From NCBI RefSeq assembly GCF_012427845.1, contig NZ_CP038498.1, positions 2,356,001 to 2,420,000 of the forward strand: a DNA stretch of 64,000 nucleotides. The letters run 5' to 3'. The notes below the pieces were generated by a model. That model saw nothing but the letters and a program-made list of their open reading frames with translations, ran no database searches and was not told the origin of the DNA. The DNA is from Pectobacterium punjabense (GTDB lineage: Bacteria > Pseudomonadota > Gammaproteobacteria > Enterobacterales > Enterobacteriaceae). A program made the translations under genes and the position numbers. Below, one piece after another: positions 40,755 through 49,771 of the stretch (positions are counted from its first letter, which is position 1; each line of letters opens with the position of its first letter).

Positions 40755-41972
40755 GTGATAGCCGACGGTCAACCAGGACACATCGATCAAATCAAACAAA
40801 TGAATGCCGGAGCAGTGTATCGGCTGATCGATAAGTACGGCCCGATATCACGTATCGAACTGTCCAAACGCGCTCAGCTCGCGCCCGCCAGTATTACCAA
40901 AATCGTCCGTGAACTGCTGGAAGCTCATTTGGTACAGGAAACGGAATACCAGGATGTTGGCAGCAGGGGGCGTCCCGCTATCGGCCTGATTTTGGATACC
41001 CAAGCCTGGCACTATCTTTCAGCACGTATCAGCCACAATACTCTATTGTTAGCGCTACGCGATCTCAGCAGTAAGCTGGTTGTGGAGGAAGAGATTCCGC
41101 TTCCCACAGAAGCGCCGCGACCGCTGCTCGATCGCATTTTGAATGAAATCGACCAATTTTTTATTCGACACCAAAAACGGCTGGAGCGATTAACAGCCAT
41201 CGCGATTACCGCACCAGGCATGATTGATGCGAGCAAGGGTGTTATTCACCGGATGCCGTTTTATGACGTTGAGGAAATGGCAATTGGTCCGGCACTAGAA
41301 CAGCGCACGGGCTTGCCCGTGTATTTGCAGCACGATATCTGCGCCTGGACAATGGCCGAAGCGCTGTACGGCGCATCACGCGATTGCCAAAATGTGATTC
41401 AGGTGGTGATCGACCATAACGTCGGTGCGGGAGTGATTACCGGCGGGCGTATTCTGCACGCGGGAAGCCGAAATTTGGTCGAAATAGGGCATACGCAGGT
41501 CGACCCTTATGGTAAACGTTGCTATTGCGGCAATCACGGCTGCCTGGAAACTGTCGCCAGCACGGCAAACATGCTGGAACTGGCGCAGCAACGCATGAAT
41601 ACCTCCATGAGTTCACTCTTACACGGTTCACCGCTCAGCGTTGAGAACCTGTGTGATGCGGCGCTAAATGGCGATCAATTAGCCAAAGACATTATTAATG
41701 ATGTGGGTAATAACGTGGGCCGCATTGTTGCCATTATGGTGAATCTCTTCAATCCCGATAAAATTCTGGTTGGTTCCCCCTTGAACAAAGCGGCCAGCAT
41801 TTTGCATCCCGCCATTTTAGGTTGTATTCAACAACAGTCATTCCCACCCTATAGTAACAACATCCAGGTGGAAGCGACCCAGTTCTACAATCAAGGTACG
41901 ATGCCCGGCGCAGCACTGGTAAAAGATGCGCTCTACAATGGATCGCTGCTGGTTAAATTGCTACAGGGATAA
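40755..41972 (+). CDS. mlc: Mlc, ROK-family repressor of sugar PTS genes
   Basis: 405 residues from a GTG with AGGAG eight bases upstream; E. coli Mlc is 406. The N-terminal winged HTH (LAPASITKIVRELLEAHLVQ) and ROK fold are present. The zinc site GKRCYCGNHGCLETVAS (~252-268, C-x-C-x4-C, plus the His of VEIGHTQVD) is intact, and the EIIB-contacting amphipathic C-terminus (LYNGSLLVKLLQG) is conserved. Mlc represses ptsG, manXYZ, malT and ptsHI and is titrated to the membrane by dephosphorylated PtsG. Its leader is occupied by the repeat element. Confidence 0.97.
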   Translation: MIADGQPGHIDQIKQMNAGAVYRLIDKYGPISRIELSKRAQLAPASITKIVRELLEAHLVQETEYQDVGSRGRPAIGLILDTQAWHYLSARISHNTLLLALRDLSSKLVVEEEIPLPTEAPRPLLDRILNEIDQFFIRHQKRLERLTAIAITAPGMIDASKGVIHRMPFYDVEEMAIGPALEQRTGLPVYLQHDICAWTMAEALYGASRDCQNVIQVVIDHNVGAGVITGGRILHAGSRNLVEIGHTQVDPYGKRCYCGNHGCLETVASTANMLELAQQRMNTSMSSLLHGSPLSVENLCDAALNGDQLAKDIINDVGNNVGRIVAIMVNLFNPDKILVGSPLNKAASILHPAILGCIQQQSFPPYSNNIQVEATQFYNQGTMPGAALVKDALYNGSLLVKLLQG

Positions 41973-42104
41973 CCATAAAGGTGTAGAGCAACAAAACATT
42001 GCGCTAACGCAAACCGCCCGAATGAGGCATAGCCTAGACTTTCACGCTTGGAAAGCATTTAGCTGTGCTTGTTTTGTTGTATTTAGGTGGTCTGGAGTTA
42101 TCCC

Positions 42105-42770
42105 ATGTTGAAACGTATTTTTGTCACTGGTACTGATACCGCCGTTGGCAAAACGGTGGTATCCAAGGCGCTATTGCAAAAACTGGCGCTGGCAGGTAAA
42201 TCGGTGGCGGGCTACAAACCGATCGCAAAAGGGTGCGAAGAGACCGAAGCGGGTTTGCGTAATAAAGATGCGCTGTTGCTACAGGCAGCCTCTACGCTGG
42301 AATTACCCTATAACATGGTTAACCCCATCGCACTGCGAGAAGATGAAATCAGCGCCAGTGAAGAAGCGATTGATTACTGCACGATGACGCAAGGTCTACG
42401 CCATATGAGCGAAACCGCCGATATCGTAGTGGTTGAAGGCACGGGTGGATGGCGAACCATCATGAACGATCTGCGGCCATACTCCGAATGGGTAGTACAG
42501 GAACAACTACCCGTTGTGCTGGTTGTTGGCATCAAGCTGGGCTGCATCAGCCATGCATTGCTGACAGCGCAGGCGATCATCAATGACGGATTACCGCTGG
42601 TCGGTTGGGTTGCTAACCGCATTAATCCTGGTCTGGCGAATTACGCAGAAATTATTCATGTTCTGCGCAAAAAAATCCCGGCACCGCAACTGGGCGAATT
42701 ACCTTACTTACCCCGCGCTGAGCAACGGGATCTCTCGCCTTATATCGATCTTTCTGCCGTCAGCGATTAA
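42105..42770 (+). CDS. bioD2: BioD-like dethiobiotin synthetase (YnfK/BioD2)
   Basis: 221 residues from the ATG at 42105 with TGGAG upstream. P-loop FVTGTDTAVGKTVVSKAL (~6-23), KPIAKG switch and EGTGGWRTIMND mark the BioD family. It carboxylates 7,8-diaminopelargonic acid to dethiobiotin in BioD; the paralogue YnfK next to mlc in E. coli has the same gene order, so this is the second, non-bio-operon copy. Probably transcribed separately from mlc, as a 132-base gap intervenes. Confidence 0.9.
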   Translation: MLKRIFVTGTDTAVGKTVVSKALLQKLALAGKSVAGYKPIAKGCEETEAGLRNKDALLLQAASTLELPYNMVNPIALREDEISASEEAIDYCTMTQGLRHMSETADIVVVEGTGGWRTIMNDLRPYSEWVVQEQLPVVLVVGIKLGCISHALLTAQAIINDGLPLVGWVANRINPGLANYAEIIHVLRKKIPAPQLGELPYLPRAEQRDLSPYIDLSAVSD

Positions 42771-42872
42771 TTTCCCCCATTTTCTATTCCCGCATCTCTG
42801 CGGGAATAAATTTTCTCCGCCATGCCACCTGTTATACTCACAGGCAGTTTTTCTTCTTATCCTGAAAATATA

Positions 42873-44360
42873 ATGAAAACAGAGAATAACCAGAAACCAA
42901 CACCTGTCCCACATCGTCATTGGATTTTAATTGCCTGTATGCTGGCTATGTTCACGGCAGCGATTGAGGTAACCATTGTCGCCACAGCGTTGCCCACTAT
43001 CATCGCGGATTTAGGTGGATTTTCTCTACTAGGTTGGGTTTTTGCAGGCTATTTGCTGACACAGTCGATCAGTATTCCAATCTATGGTCGATTGGCCGAT
43101 CTATACGGTCGTAAAAAGGTTTTCTTTTTTGGCATGGTTGTGTTTCTGCTGGGATCGATTCTGTGCGGATTCTCCACGCAGATGGGCTGGCTGATTGTCT
43201 TCCGAACCTTGCAAGGACTGGGTGCAGGCGCGATTACGCCAATTGCTTTCACCATTGTCGCCGATGTGTACAGCTCAACCGAACGCCCGAAAATTCAAGG
43301 TTATCTATCCAGCGTGTGGGGTGTTTCCGCCATCATCGGCCCGCTGCTGGGAGCATTTATCGTACAACATTTCAACTGGGCGCTAGTCTTCTGGGTCAAT
43401 GTACCAATCGGGATATTTTCGATCTTCCTGCTGGCTCGCTATCTACCAACGATCAATGCAGTGCGCCAACATAAATTGGACTGGGTTGGGGCATTTTATC
43501 TAGTAGTCTCCGTCGCCAGCTTGCTGATGGCATTGCTACAGGCGGAGGTGTTTGGTTATTGGGTGATTCCGCTGCTCGCAATCTTCGTCGTAGGCAGCAT
43601 CTTACTGGTTCGACAGGAGAAACGTACGGCAGAGCCGCTATTCCCGTTAGCTCTGTGGCGCAATCGGGTCATTATCGCTGGCAATCTCGGCGGATTAGTT
43701 GTCGGGGCTGCCATGATGGGCGTGAGTGCCTTTTTACCGACGTTTATTCAGGGTGTCATGGGTAGAACCCCGTTAGAGGCGGGCAGCATACTGGCGATGA
43801 TGTCAATTGGCTGGCCGCTGGCCAGCACGCTGAGTGGGCGCTTAATGCTGTGGACGTCATACCGGTTTACGGCGATGTGCGGCGGTATCATACTGATTAT
43901 CGGCAGTCTGACGCTGCTAACCGTTCAACCAGATAGCAATCTCATGTGGGCCCGGCTCGCGGCATTTTTGATCGGTTCGGGAATGGGGTTAAGTAGCACC
44001 ACGTTTCTGGTCTCAATACAAAACTCGGTGGACTACTCCATTCGCGGCATTGCGACGGCCTCCGCCATGTTTACCCGTATGCTGGGGTCGGCCTTGGGGA
44101 CGGCAATTCTTGGCGCCACGTTGAACATCAACCTGCATTGGCGATTGCCGGAAGTGAGCGATCCGCTCCAAACGCTCATGGACCCAGCCAAACGCGTTTT
44201 GCTGAGTGCAAACCAGCTCGATACGCTGGCATCGCAAGTTGCTTCGTCAATCCATGGCGTATTCATCGTTTCCGCGCTCATCGCGGCTATTACGCTGCTT
44301 TCTGCCAGAATGATTCCCGCAAATCAGCGGCCGGGACATACCGAAAACGGAAAAAAATAG
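42873..44360 (+). CDS. DHA2-family (EmrB-like) multidrug MFS exporter
   Basis: 495 residues from the ATG at 42873; the open frame back to 42822 adds 17 poorly placed residues. About 14 hydrophobic segments, the DHA2 class. Motif C-like and family segments are ALPTIIADLGG and YLLTQSISIPIYGRLADLYG with GRLADLYGRKK as motif A, and RTLQGLGAGAITPIAFTIVAD (first 20 residues are decisive). N-terminus soluble and Pro-rich. Substrate unknown, efflux of toxic compounds inferred. A clean terminator follows and no partner membrane-fusion gene is adjacent. Confidence 0.85.
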   Translation: MKTENNQKPTPVPHRHWILIACMLAMFTAAIEVTIVATALPTIIADLGGFSLLGWVFAGYLLTQSISIPIYGRLADLYGRKKVFFFGMVVFLLGSILCGFSTQMGWLIVFRTLQGLGAGAITPIAFTIVADVYSSTERPKIQGYLSSVWGVSAIIGPLLGAFIVQHFNWALVFWVNVPIGIFSIFLLARYLPTINAVRQHKLDWVGAFYLVVSVASLLMALLQAEVFGYWVIPLLAIFVVGSILLVRQEKRTAEPLFPLALWRNRVIIAGNLGGLVVGAAMMGVSAFLPTFIQGVMGRTPLEAGSILAMMSIGWPLASTLSGRLMLWTSYRFTAMCGGIILIIGSLTLLTVQPDSNLMWARLAAFLIGSGMGLSSTTFLVSIQNSVDYSIRGIATASAMFTRMLGSALGTAILGATLNINLHWRLPEVSDPLQTLMDPAKRVLLSANQLDTLASQVASSIHGVFIVSALIAAITLLSARMIPANQRPGHTENGKK

Positions 44361-44369
44361 CGATAAAAG

Positions 44370-44391
44370 AAAAGGCGCGAAAGCGCCTTTT
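44370..44391 (+). terminator. Terminator after DHA2 exporter
   Basis: Nine-bp stem AAAAGGCGC / GCGCCTTTT capped by a GAAA tetraloop, ten bases after the stop codon; the T run also allows leftward use for the convergent gene. Confidence 0.9.
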
Positions 44392-44409
44392 GACTCTCCA
44401 GAGGAAGAG

Positions 44410-44709
44410 TTACGGTGTGGTTGTCGGCTGGCCTTCTGTTGGCACAGGCATACTTTCCGTATTGACATCACCTTCGGCATGGCGGGTGTAAACAATTTTG
44501 TGTGAATCACTTTCGCAGTGACCAACCACCTGACCACCAGCCTGACTCACCTGATCGTTCGGGACAATATCCAGCGTAAAACCGGATTCAGGTACGCCAT
44601 TGGCGATGATTTTCTGGGCAATATCCGCTTTCACGCTCTCGCAAGATGCCTGTGCAGCCAACGGAGCGACCAAGAGTAACGCGGCACCAAAAATGACGGT
44701 TTTTTTCAT
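44410..44709 (-). CDS. DUF1161-type small periplasmic protein
   Basis: 99 residues. Residues 1-21 form a signal peptide (KKTVIFGAALLLVAPLAAQA) with cleavage before SCESV. The mature part has CESVKADIAQKIIANGVPES and VGHCESDSHKIVYTR, with two cysteines likely paired; this matches my memory of the DUF1161 family of enterobacterial periplasmic proteins. The C-terminal Thr/Pro-rich tail varies. Function unknown. Good ribosome site AAAGGATC upstream. Confidence 0.75.
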   Translation of the reverse strand: MKKTVIFGAALLLVAPLAAQASCESVKADIAQKIIANGVPESGFTLDIVPNDQVSQAGGQVVGHCESDSHKIVYTRHAEGDVNTESMPVPTEGQPTTTP

Positions 44710-44812
44710 CTTTTGATCCTTTGCTCTGAAAAAAGTCTCTTTGAGTATATCAAACGATGAAGATAACGCGAAAATGCTGAGGAATCAGGCCATCAATGAT
44801 GGCCAAAGCACG

Positions 44813-45430
44813 TTAAACACAGGGGCCAGTGGCGCAGCCGTACATCATAAACAGAGGGAAAAGGACGATAGCAGGAATCATGAGGGGAGCAAGCAACACC
44901 TCTTTGCCGGAGTTATCGCTGCTGTTGATAACCACAGGAATAGGCTGCGGTAAACGTCCATTTTGGGTCAGGCCGATCGATGACCCCTCTTTCTTACTGA
45001 ATGTGCCGTTAGCGCTAAACGTGACTTCACCTTTTCCCATTGCCGTGGGAATGTTTGCCGCGAAGAGTTCGCGTAAATCAACTTCTTGCTCTTTGGTCAA
45101 TCGGCGAGTATCAATCACGTTTTTATATCTTGCGTAGACTTGACCGTTACGGAGAGAAAAATCGACCCTCACGCCAAGGATGATGTCTTTGTAATCACGA
45201 TAAAACGCGTAATAGTCCTGATATTCTTTTTGAGCTTTTGCGTCGGGGAAGGTGTAAACGTAGGTATTGGACTCGGCAATAATCGTTCCGCGATCGTTGG
45301 TAATATTCGTGATGTTATCCGTCTCTGGGTACGTGCTTACGCACGAACTGATCAGTAAACACATGATGAACACGCCCCACCGTTTGATGTGAAAAGGGCG
45401 TAAAAACAACCGTGCTAAATCCATATTCAT
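44813..45430 (-). CDS. Putative lipoprotein with C-terminal hydrophobic segment, unrecognised
   Basis: 205 residues from the ATG at 45430; starts at 45445 or 45424 are also possible. A hydrophobic stretch ends in the lipobox-like FIMCLLISSC (Cys ~30), so a lipoprotein is likely. The middle is rich in Tyr/Asp/Lys (YQDYYAFYRDYKDIILGVRV) followed by predicted beta-strands (VTFSANGTFSKKEG). The last 30 residues are strongly hydrophobic (VLLAPLMIPAIVLFPLFMMY) and end CATGPCV. I do not recognise a family. It lies between two other small envelope genes of the same orientation. Confidence 0.7.
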   Translation of the reverse strand: MNMDLARLFLRPFHIKRWGVFIMCLLISSCVSTYPETDNITNITNDRGTIIAESNTYVYTFPDAKAQKEYQDYYAFYRDYKDIILGVRVDFSLRNGQVYARYKNVIDTRRLTKEQEVDLRELFAANIPTAMGKGEVTFSANGTFSKKEGSSIGLTQNGRLPQPIPVVINSSDNSGKEVLLAPLMIPAIVLFPLFMMYGCATGPCV

Positions 45431-45556
45431 CCTGATGCACTCCATTTGGGATAAAAATGCGCGTTGCTACGATATAGCGATAATCGTTGAATTGAAAGGA
45501 GATGTCACCTTTTGAGATCGGGCGAATTTGCTGTAATACGAAGGGAAAAGCGAAAC

Positions 45557-45578
45557 ACCCACGCTGGGAGGCGTGGGT
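45557..45578 (-). terminator. ynfB terminator
   Basis: Eight-bp stem ACCCACGC / GCGTGGGT with a six-base loop just beyond the ynfB stop; the minus-strand downstream sequence is T-rich (TGTTTCGCTTTT). Confidence 0.75.
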
Positions 45579-45584
45579 AAAGAA

Positions 45585-45935
45585 TCATGGGGTAACCGGA
45601 CGACCAGTACTACGATCGAGGCAGCGTTCGGTCGTGTTTTCCCAGTAAGCATTGACGTTATAGCTGGCATTGCATTTTTCACGCCCATCAATGGCTTTTT
45701 CGGTTTTATCGAATTCTTTCTCAACGCGGTTGTTCACTTTGTTACGCAGTGAGCGGGTTGAGTCCCATTGCTCTTTGCTTTGACGCGCTGCTTCTTTAGA
45801 CAACGCGCTGTCGCCAGAATCGACAATGATGTGACGCGTATCAGCCAGTGCGGCAGGCTGCCAGGCAGCAGAAACGATAACCAGAGAAAGCGGGATGAAG
45901 GCCCGAATCAAAGAGGAAAAAGAGTAGTGGTTCAT
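45585..45935 (-). CDS. ynfB: YnfB, DUF1283 family periplasmic protein
   Basis: 116 residues with a signal peptide ending near ALA (residues ~1-31). The mature part closely follows E. coli YnfB: IVDSGDSALSKEAARQSKEQW, KVNNRVEKEFDKTEKAIDGR (last residues trimmed) and CNASYNVNAYWENTTERCLD, RSTGRPVTP at the very end. Two conserved cysteines probably form a disulfide. Function unknown. It has its own terminator and a 260-base gap to ydfG. Confidence 0.9.
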   Translation of the reverse strand: MNHYSFSSLIRAFIPLSLVIVSAAWQPAALADTRHIIVDSGDSALSKEAARQSKEQWDSTRSLRNKVNNRVEKEFDKTEKAIDGREKCNASYNVNAYWENTTERCLDRSTGRPVTP

Positions 45936-46198
45936 GTTTCACCTTGACAGAACGAATGATAAAAACAAACGCCGATGCCGCAAACGATAGCACGCGCACG
46001 GCAAGCGATAGACAACAAAAGGCGACCGCCGTTCCCTGTAACCTTCGCGCGTCGTGCAAAACGAAAGGTTGCCTATAACGAGAAGTATACATCCTTCGCT
46101 TCAACGGCACTATAACCGCACGGCATTGCGCCAAAAGGGAAGAGAAAAGGGCATAAAGCTTGCGTCTATGCCCTGGGTCTTCATGCTGTAATTGGCTA

Positions 46199-46948
46199 TC
46201 AGCCTTCGCGGTGTACGCTTAAACCGGCGAAAGATTGGCTGACTGGCATCATTTCCAGCGTGTTGATATTGACGTGGGCAGGCAGGGTGGCAACCCAGAA
46301 AACAGCCTCAGATACATCTTCGGCCGTCAGCGGCGTGGTGTTGTCATAGGTTTTGTTCACCTTTTCATCGTTACCTTTGAAACGTACGGCCGAAAACTCG
46401 GTTCCACCAACCAGACCTGGTTCGATATTCGTCACGCGGATTCGGGTGCCAGACAGATCGGCTCGTAACCCCAGGCTAAACTGCTGTACGAATGCCTTGC
46501 TGGCACCGTACACGTTACCGCCGGCATAAGGCCAGTTTCCCGCGGTGGAACCGATGTTAATGACGTGACCGATATTGCGATCTACCATGTCAGGCAGCAG
46601 CGCGCGCGTCATAAACACGAGTCCTTTGTTGTTGGTATCGATCATATTTTCCCAATCGTCTACCGATGCTTTGTGTGCCGGTTCCAGACCCAGCGCAAGA
46701 CCTGCGTTGTTCACCAGCACATCAATCGCCCGCCATTCAGCAGGCAGAGAGGAAACCGCCTGTTCTATCGCCTGACGATCGCGCACGTCTAATTTTAGCG
46801 TATACAACGCCTCACCCAACTCCACCTTCAACGCATCCAGACGTTCCTGACGGCGGCCCGTCGCGATCACTTTATGGCCCGCACTAATAAATTTACGGGT
46901 AATTGACTCACCAAACCCAGCGGTTGCACCGGTAACAAAAATAATCAT
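46199..46948 (-). CDS. ydfG: YdfG, NADP-dependent 3-hydroxy acid dehydrogenase
   Basis: 249 residues, classical SDR. Cofactor loop VTGATAGFGESITRKF (~5-20) with TGRR for NADP preference, NNAGLALG (~83-90), and the catalytic Ser-Tyr-Lys in INIGSTAG and YGASKAFVQQF. Nearly colinear with E. coli YdfG, which oxidises L-allo-threonine and serine and reduces malonic semialdehyde. Start MIIFVTGA has a GGGAGAAA ribosome site. Monocistronic by context. Confidence 0.96.
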   Translation of the reverse strand: MIIFVTGATAGFGESITRKFISAGHKVIATGRRQERLDALKVELGEALYTLKLDVRDRQAIEQAVSSLPAEWRAIDVLVNNAGLALGLEPAHKASVDDWENMIDTNNKGLVFMTRALLPDMVDRNIGHVINIGSTAGNWPYAGGNVYGASKAFVQQFSLGLRADLSGTRIRVTNIEPGLVGGTEFSAVRFKGNDEKVNKTYDNTTPLTAEDVSEAVFWVATLPAHVNINTLEMMPVSQSFAGLSVHREG

Positions 46949-47196
46949 GCTCTTTTCTCCCTGACCGTTTTCATGTTCTGCTTGTGCCTGATATCAATAT
47001 AAATAATGAAAGGCATGGGTTCATTTAGCCGCGCAATTCCCCGTGGGTCAAGTGTTACTCTGGTTGCAACAACGGTGGTTCAGGAATTATTGCCCCTCAG
47101 AGAGAGGGGCGGAAGTCGAATACCGATCGAGGCATACAAGCCTGGGATACAGCATGCCGCGCCATAGTGGAGCGACAAGATCGGTATGATGGAGAG

Positions 47197-48384
47197 TTAA
47201 ATCCAGTTCTTGCGACGGAATTCGCGCATGGTATCCGCGACCCACTGCATTTCCTGCGGTGTACCTAGCGAAATGCGGCACCAGTTATCTGCCGGAGGAA
47301 ACGCGCGACCGATCAGTACGCCTGCATCCGCCATATGTTTTTGGTAATCCTTAAGTGGGACGACTAACTGGTGAAAAACAAAATTTCCTTCAGACGGCAA
47401 GTACGGCAGCTTTAGGTCATCTAACGCTTTCAGCAGGATTTGACGCGACACGTCATTACTCTTTTTGCTGTAGGTGATAAATGCCCGATCGTCCATCGAT
47501 GCCAATGCGGCATCCACGCCGCTGAAGTTGATTTTCTCGCCCGCGACATGTCGCCCCAGCAACGCAATGACATTGGGATGTGCGACGGCATACCCAACGC
47601 GCATACCGGCCATGGCATGTATTTTAGAGAACGTTTTAAGCAGAATAATGTTCTCTGCGCCTTGGGTAATCATCGGTGAAATAGAGCGAAAACGAGGATC
47701 ATTGACAAACTCGGCGTAGGCCTCATCGACGATGAACATCGTATTCGCAGGCTTACTGGCAATCCACGGCTCGATTAAATCCGCTGGCGTAATCGTGCCA
47801 GTAGGGTTATTAGGATTGACCAGATAAACGATGGAGGGGCCAGAGTAACGGGCAACGGCGGCTTTTAGCCCTTCAATATCAAACGCCCAGTTGTCGAGCA
47901 TGTTGACTTTAGTGATTTTAATTCCGGCAATATTGGCAAAGTGCTCGCCGTCACCGTAGGTTAATTCAGGAATAACCAACTGTGCATCCAGCGACGCGTA
48001 GGCTTCGATCGCCGCTCGGATGCCTTCCGACGATCCCGCCGTCAGTAAAATAGAAGGAGCCTCCACCTGATGATGCGCTGCCAGTTTATTACCAAGCATC
48101 AAAATTTCATTTTTTGCGTAGCGGTTGGCTTTCACAACGGCATCACGAGCAGCAGCTTGCGCCTTGGGCGACATACCCAGTGGATTTTCATTAAAATTAA
48201 TACGGATCGGGTTATTGGTCGACGGTGCGGCAAATGCTGCATTTTCAGGCTGAGTTTCGGCAAAAACCCGCGAACTTAATCCCGTTGTTATCGCCGCAGA
48301 CCCCAGCAGTGCGCCAGAAAGTTTTAATAATGCTCTGCGTTTCGGGTTTAACACGTCGCTTTCATTGATTAAAAAATTCATCAA
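47197..48384 (-). CDS. Exported class I/II PLP aminotransferase (HisC-like) with Tat-type signal
   Basis: 395 residues. The N-terminus has NPKRRALLKLSGALLGSAAI followed by a hydrophobic stretch and an SSRVFA-type cleavage site (~42), fitting a twin-arginine signal. The rest is a fold-type I aminotransferase like histidinol-phosphate aminotransferase: NFNENPLGMSP, LTAGSSEGIRAAIEAY, VYLVNPNNPTGT (Asn for PLP), IVDEAYAEF (Asp/Tyr), LLKTFSKIHAMAGMRVGYA (PLP Lys) and RISLGT (substrate Arg). So all catalytic residues are present and the enzyme would act in the periplasm with PLP loaded before Tat export. Substrate unknown. Alone between ydfG and the glxA-like gene. Confidence 0.85.
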   Translation of the reverse strand: MMNFLINESDVLNPKRRALLKLSGALLGSAAITTGLSSRVFAETQPENAAFAAPSTNNPIRINFNENPLGMSPKAQAAARDAVVKANRYAKNEILMLGNKLAAHHQVEAPSILLTAGSSEGIRAAIEAYASLDAQLVIPELTYGDGEHFANIAGIKITKVNMLDNWAFDIEGLKAAVARYSGPSIVYLVNPNNPTGTITPADLIEPWIASKPANTMFIVDEAYAEFVNDPRFRSISPMITQGAENIILLKTFSKIHAMAGMRVGYAVAHPNVIALLGRHVAGEKINFSGVDAALASMDDRAFITYSKKSNDVSRQILLKALDDLKLPYLPSEGNFVFHQLVVPLKDYQKHMADAGVLIGRAFPPADNWCRISLGTPQEMQWVADTMREFRRKNWI

Positions 48385-48764
48385 AACACTCTCCTTAGTT
48401 ACATAATGGCAGGAGAGTTAAAGCATAAAACGCGCCAATTTTTCTAACCGGTCGTTCTCTAATACCTTGCCAAATAGGTGAAATAATATTTTCTTACGCC
48501 AGATTTTCCCGTACGGCAGGAAAGTTCACCTTCTCTGCGTATCGATTAAAGGTAAAAAAAATTTATTTATTCATCCGGTAATTAAATCAAATGATATGAA
48601 TTACTTATGTAAGAGAACCATCATGACGAATGAGCTGATGCATCATGATGCGCTTGCACTATGAGATAGCAATTGAGTCATGCTGGCTTCTGCCCGATCG
48701 CTCAGAATATGCTAGAGGTTATTCGAGTGGTGGCGCGGCCAGAAAGCGGTGTGCGAAACAAGAG
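48385..48764. promoter_or_regulatory. Region between aminotransferase and GlxA-type regulator
   Basis: 380 bases. The part next to the aminotransferase start is AT-rich and should hold its promoter. GCATCATGATGC at 48640-48651 is a 12-bp palindrome. A 71-codon plus-strand open frame (48645-48860) mostly overlaps the regulator gene antisense and is judged spurious. Nothing else recognised. Confidence 0.45.
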
Positions 48765-49727
48765 TTAGTGGATGTTGCTTTTATCCTGAAACGTTTTACG
48801 CCAGTCGGTTGGGCTCACGCTAAAACGCTGCTTAAAGTGCTGGCGAAATGTCACCGCTGACTGAAATCCCGCGCTATCGGCAATCGCTTCGATTGAGTGG
48901 GATGTTGATTCCAGTAATACCTGGCTATGGCGAAGCCGTTCTGCCGTTAACCAGTCGCTGACCGTCATTCCCGTGGCACGGAAGAAATGCCGGGTAAATG
49001 TTCTGCGACTCATCTGCACCCGGCTCGCCAGGGCATCCAAAGAGTGGGGTGAACGGAGATGGCTGCGCAGATAATCTAGCAACTGATTGATTTTGCTATC
49101 CCGCGTATTTTCCGGCACCGGATGCTCAATAAATTGAGCCTGCCCGCCTTCCCGATAAGGCGGAATAACCAGGCGGCGGGCGGCACGGTTAGCAATAGCG
49201 CTACCGCAATGCTGGCGAACCAAATAAAGGCAGCAGTCAATTGCCGCTACCGTGCCCGCAGACGTGATCAGACGTCCATCTTCAACATAGAGCGCGTTGG
49301 TATCCAACTGCACATCCAGAAAACGGACGATAAAATCCTGCTCAAACGCCCAGTGTGTCGAGGCACGGCGGCCATCTAACAACCCAGCGTAAGCCAGCAC
49401 GTAGGTGCCCAGACATAACCCAGCGATCTGTGCTCTACGGGATTCGGCTGCACGTAATGCATCCAGAAGCGACGCAGTAGGGCGTGTATCTGGGTGGTTC
49501 CAATAGGGAACGATAATCAAATCGGCTTTTTCCAATGCGGAAAAATCGTGCTCAACGTTGATGGAAAAACCGTGTTCAGAAGCAACCATGCCCGGTTTTT
49601 CTGCACAGAAAAAAAGCGCAAACTGTTTTTCTTCATAGAGCATGTCACTGAAAACCATACTCGGTATTGATAAATGAAACGGGCTAAAATTTTCGCAGAC
49701 AACCACCGCAACGGTTAGCAAAGCCAT
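48765..49727 (-). CDS. GlxA-family regulator (DJ-1/PfpI domain plus AraC HTH)
   Basis: 320 residues. An N-terminal class I amidotransferase-like DJ-1/PfpI domain (~1-170) includes DLIIVPYW and the nucleophile-elbow region IAGLCLGTYVLAYAGLLDGR (Cys about 104) followed by ATHW-like STHW. A C-terminal AraC pair of HTH motifs (~215-310) has SLDALASRVQMSRRTFTRHF (first HTH) and IEAIADSAGFQSAVTFRQHF (second). Such GlxA-type proteins sense small metabolites, often nitrogen compounds. Target unknown; the divergent neighbours suggest none clearly, and the MBL gene lies 44 bases upstream in the same direction and may be cotranscribed. Confidence 0.88.
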   Translation of the reverse strand: MALLTVAVVVCENFSPFHLSIPSMVFSDMLYEEKQFALFFCAEKPGMVASEHGFSINVEHDFSALEKADLIIVPYWNHPDTRPTASLLDALRAAESRRAQIAGLCLGTYVLAYAGLLDGRRASTHWAFEQDFIVRFLDVQLDTNALYVEDGRLITSAGTVAAIDCCLYLVRQHCGSAIANRAARRLVIPPYREGGQAQFIEHPVPENTRDSKINQLLDYLRSHLRSPHSLDALASRVQMSRRTFTRHFFRATGMTVSDWLTAERLRHSQVLLESTSHSIEAIADSAGFQSAVTFRQHFKQRFSVSPTDWRKTFQDKSNIH

Positions 49728-49771
49728 AATAGCCCTCGTTAAAGATCAATATGTTTCGGTTGCTTCTCGGT

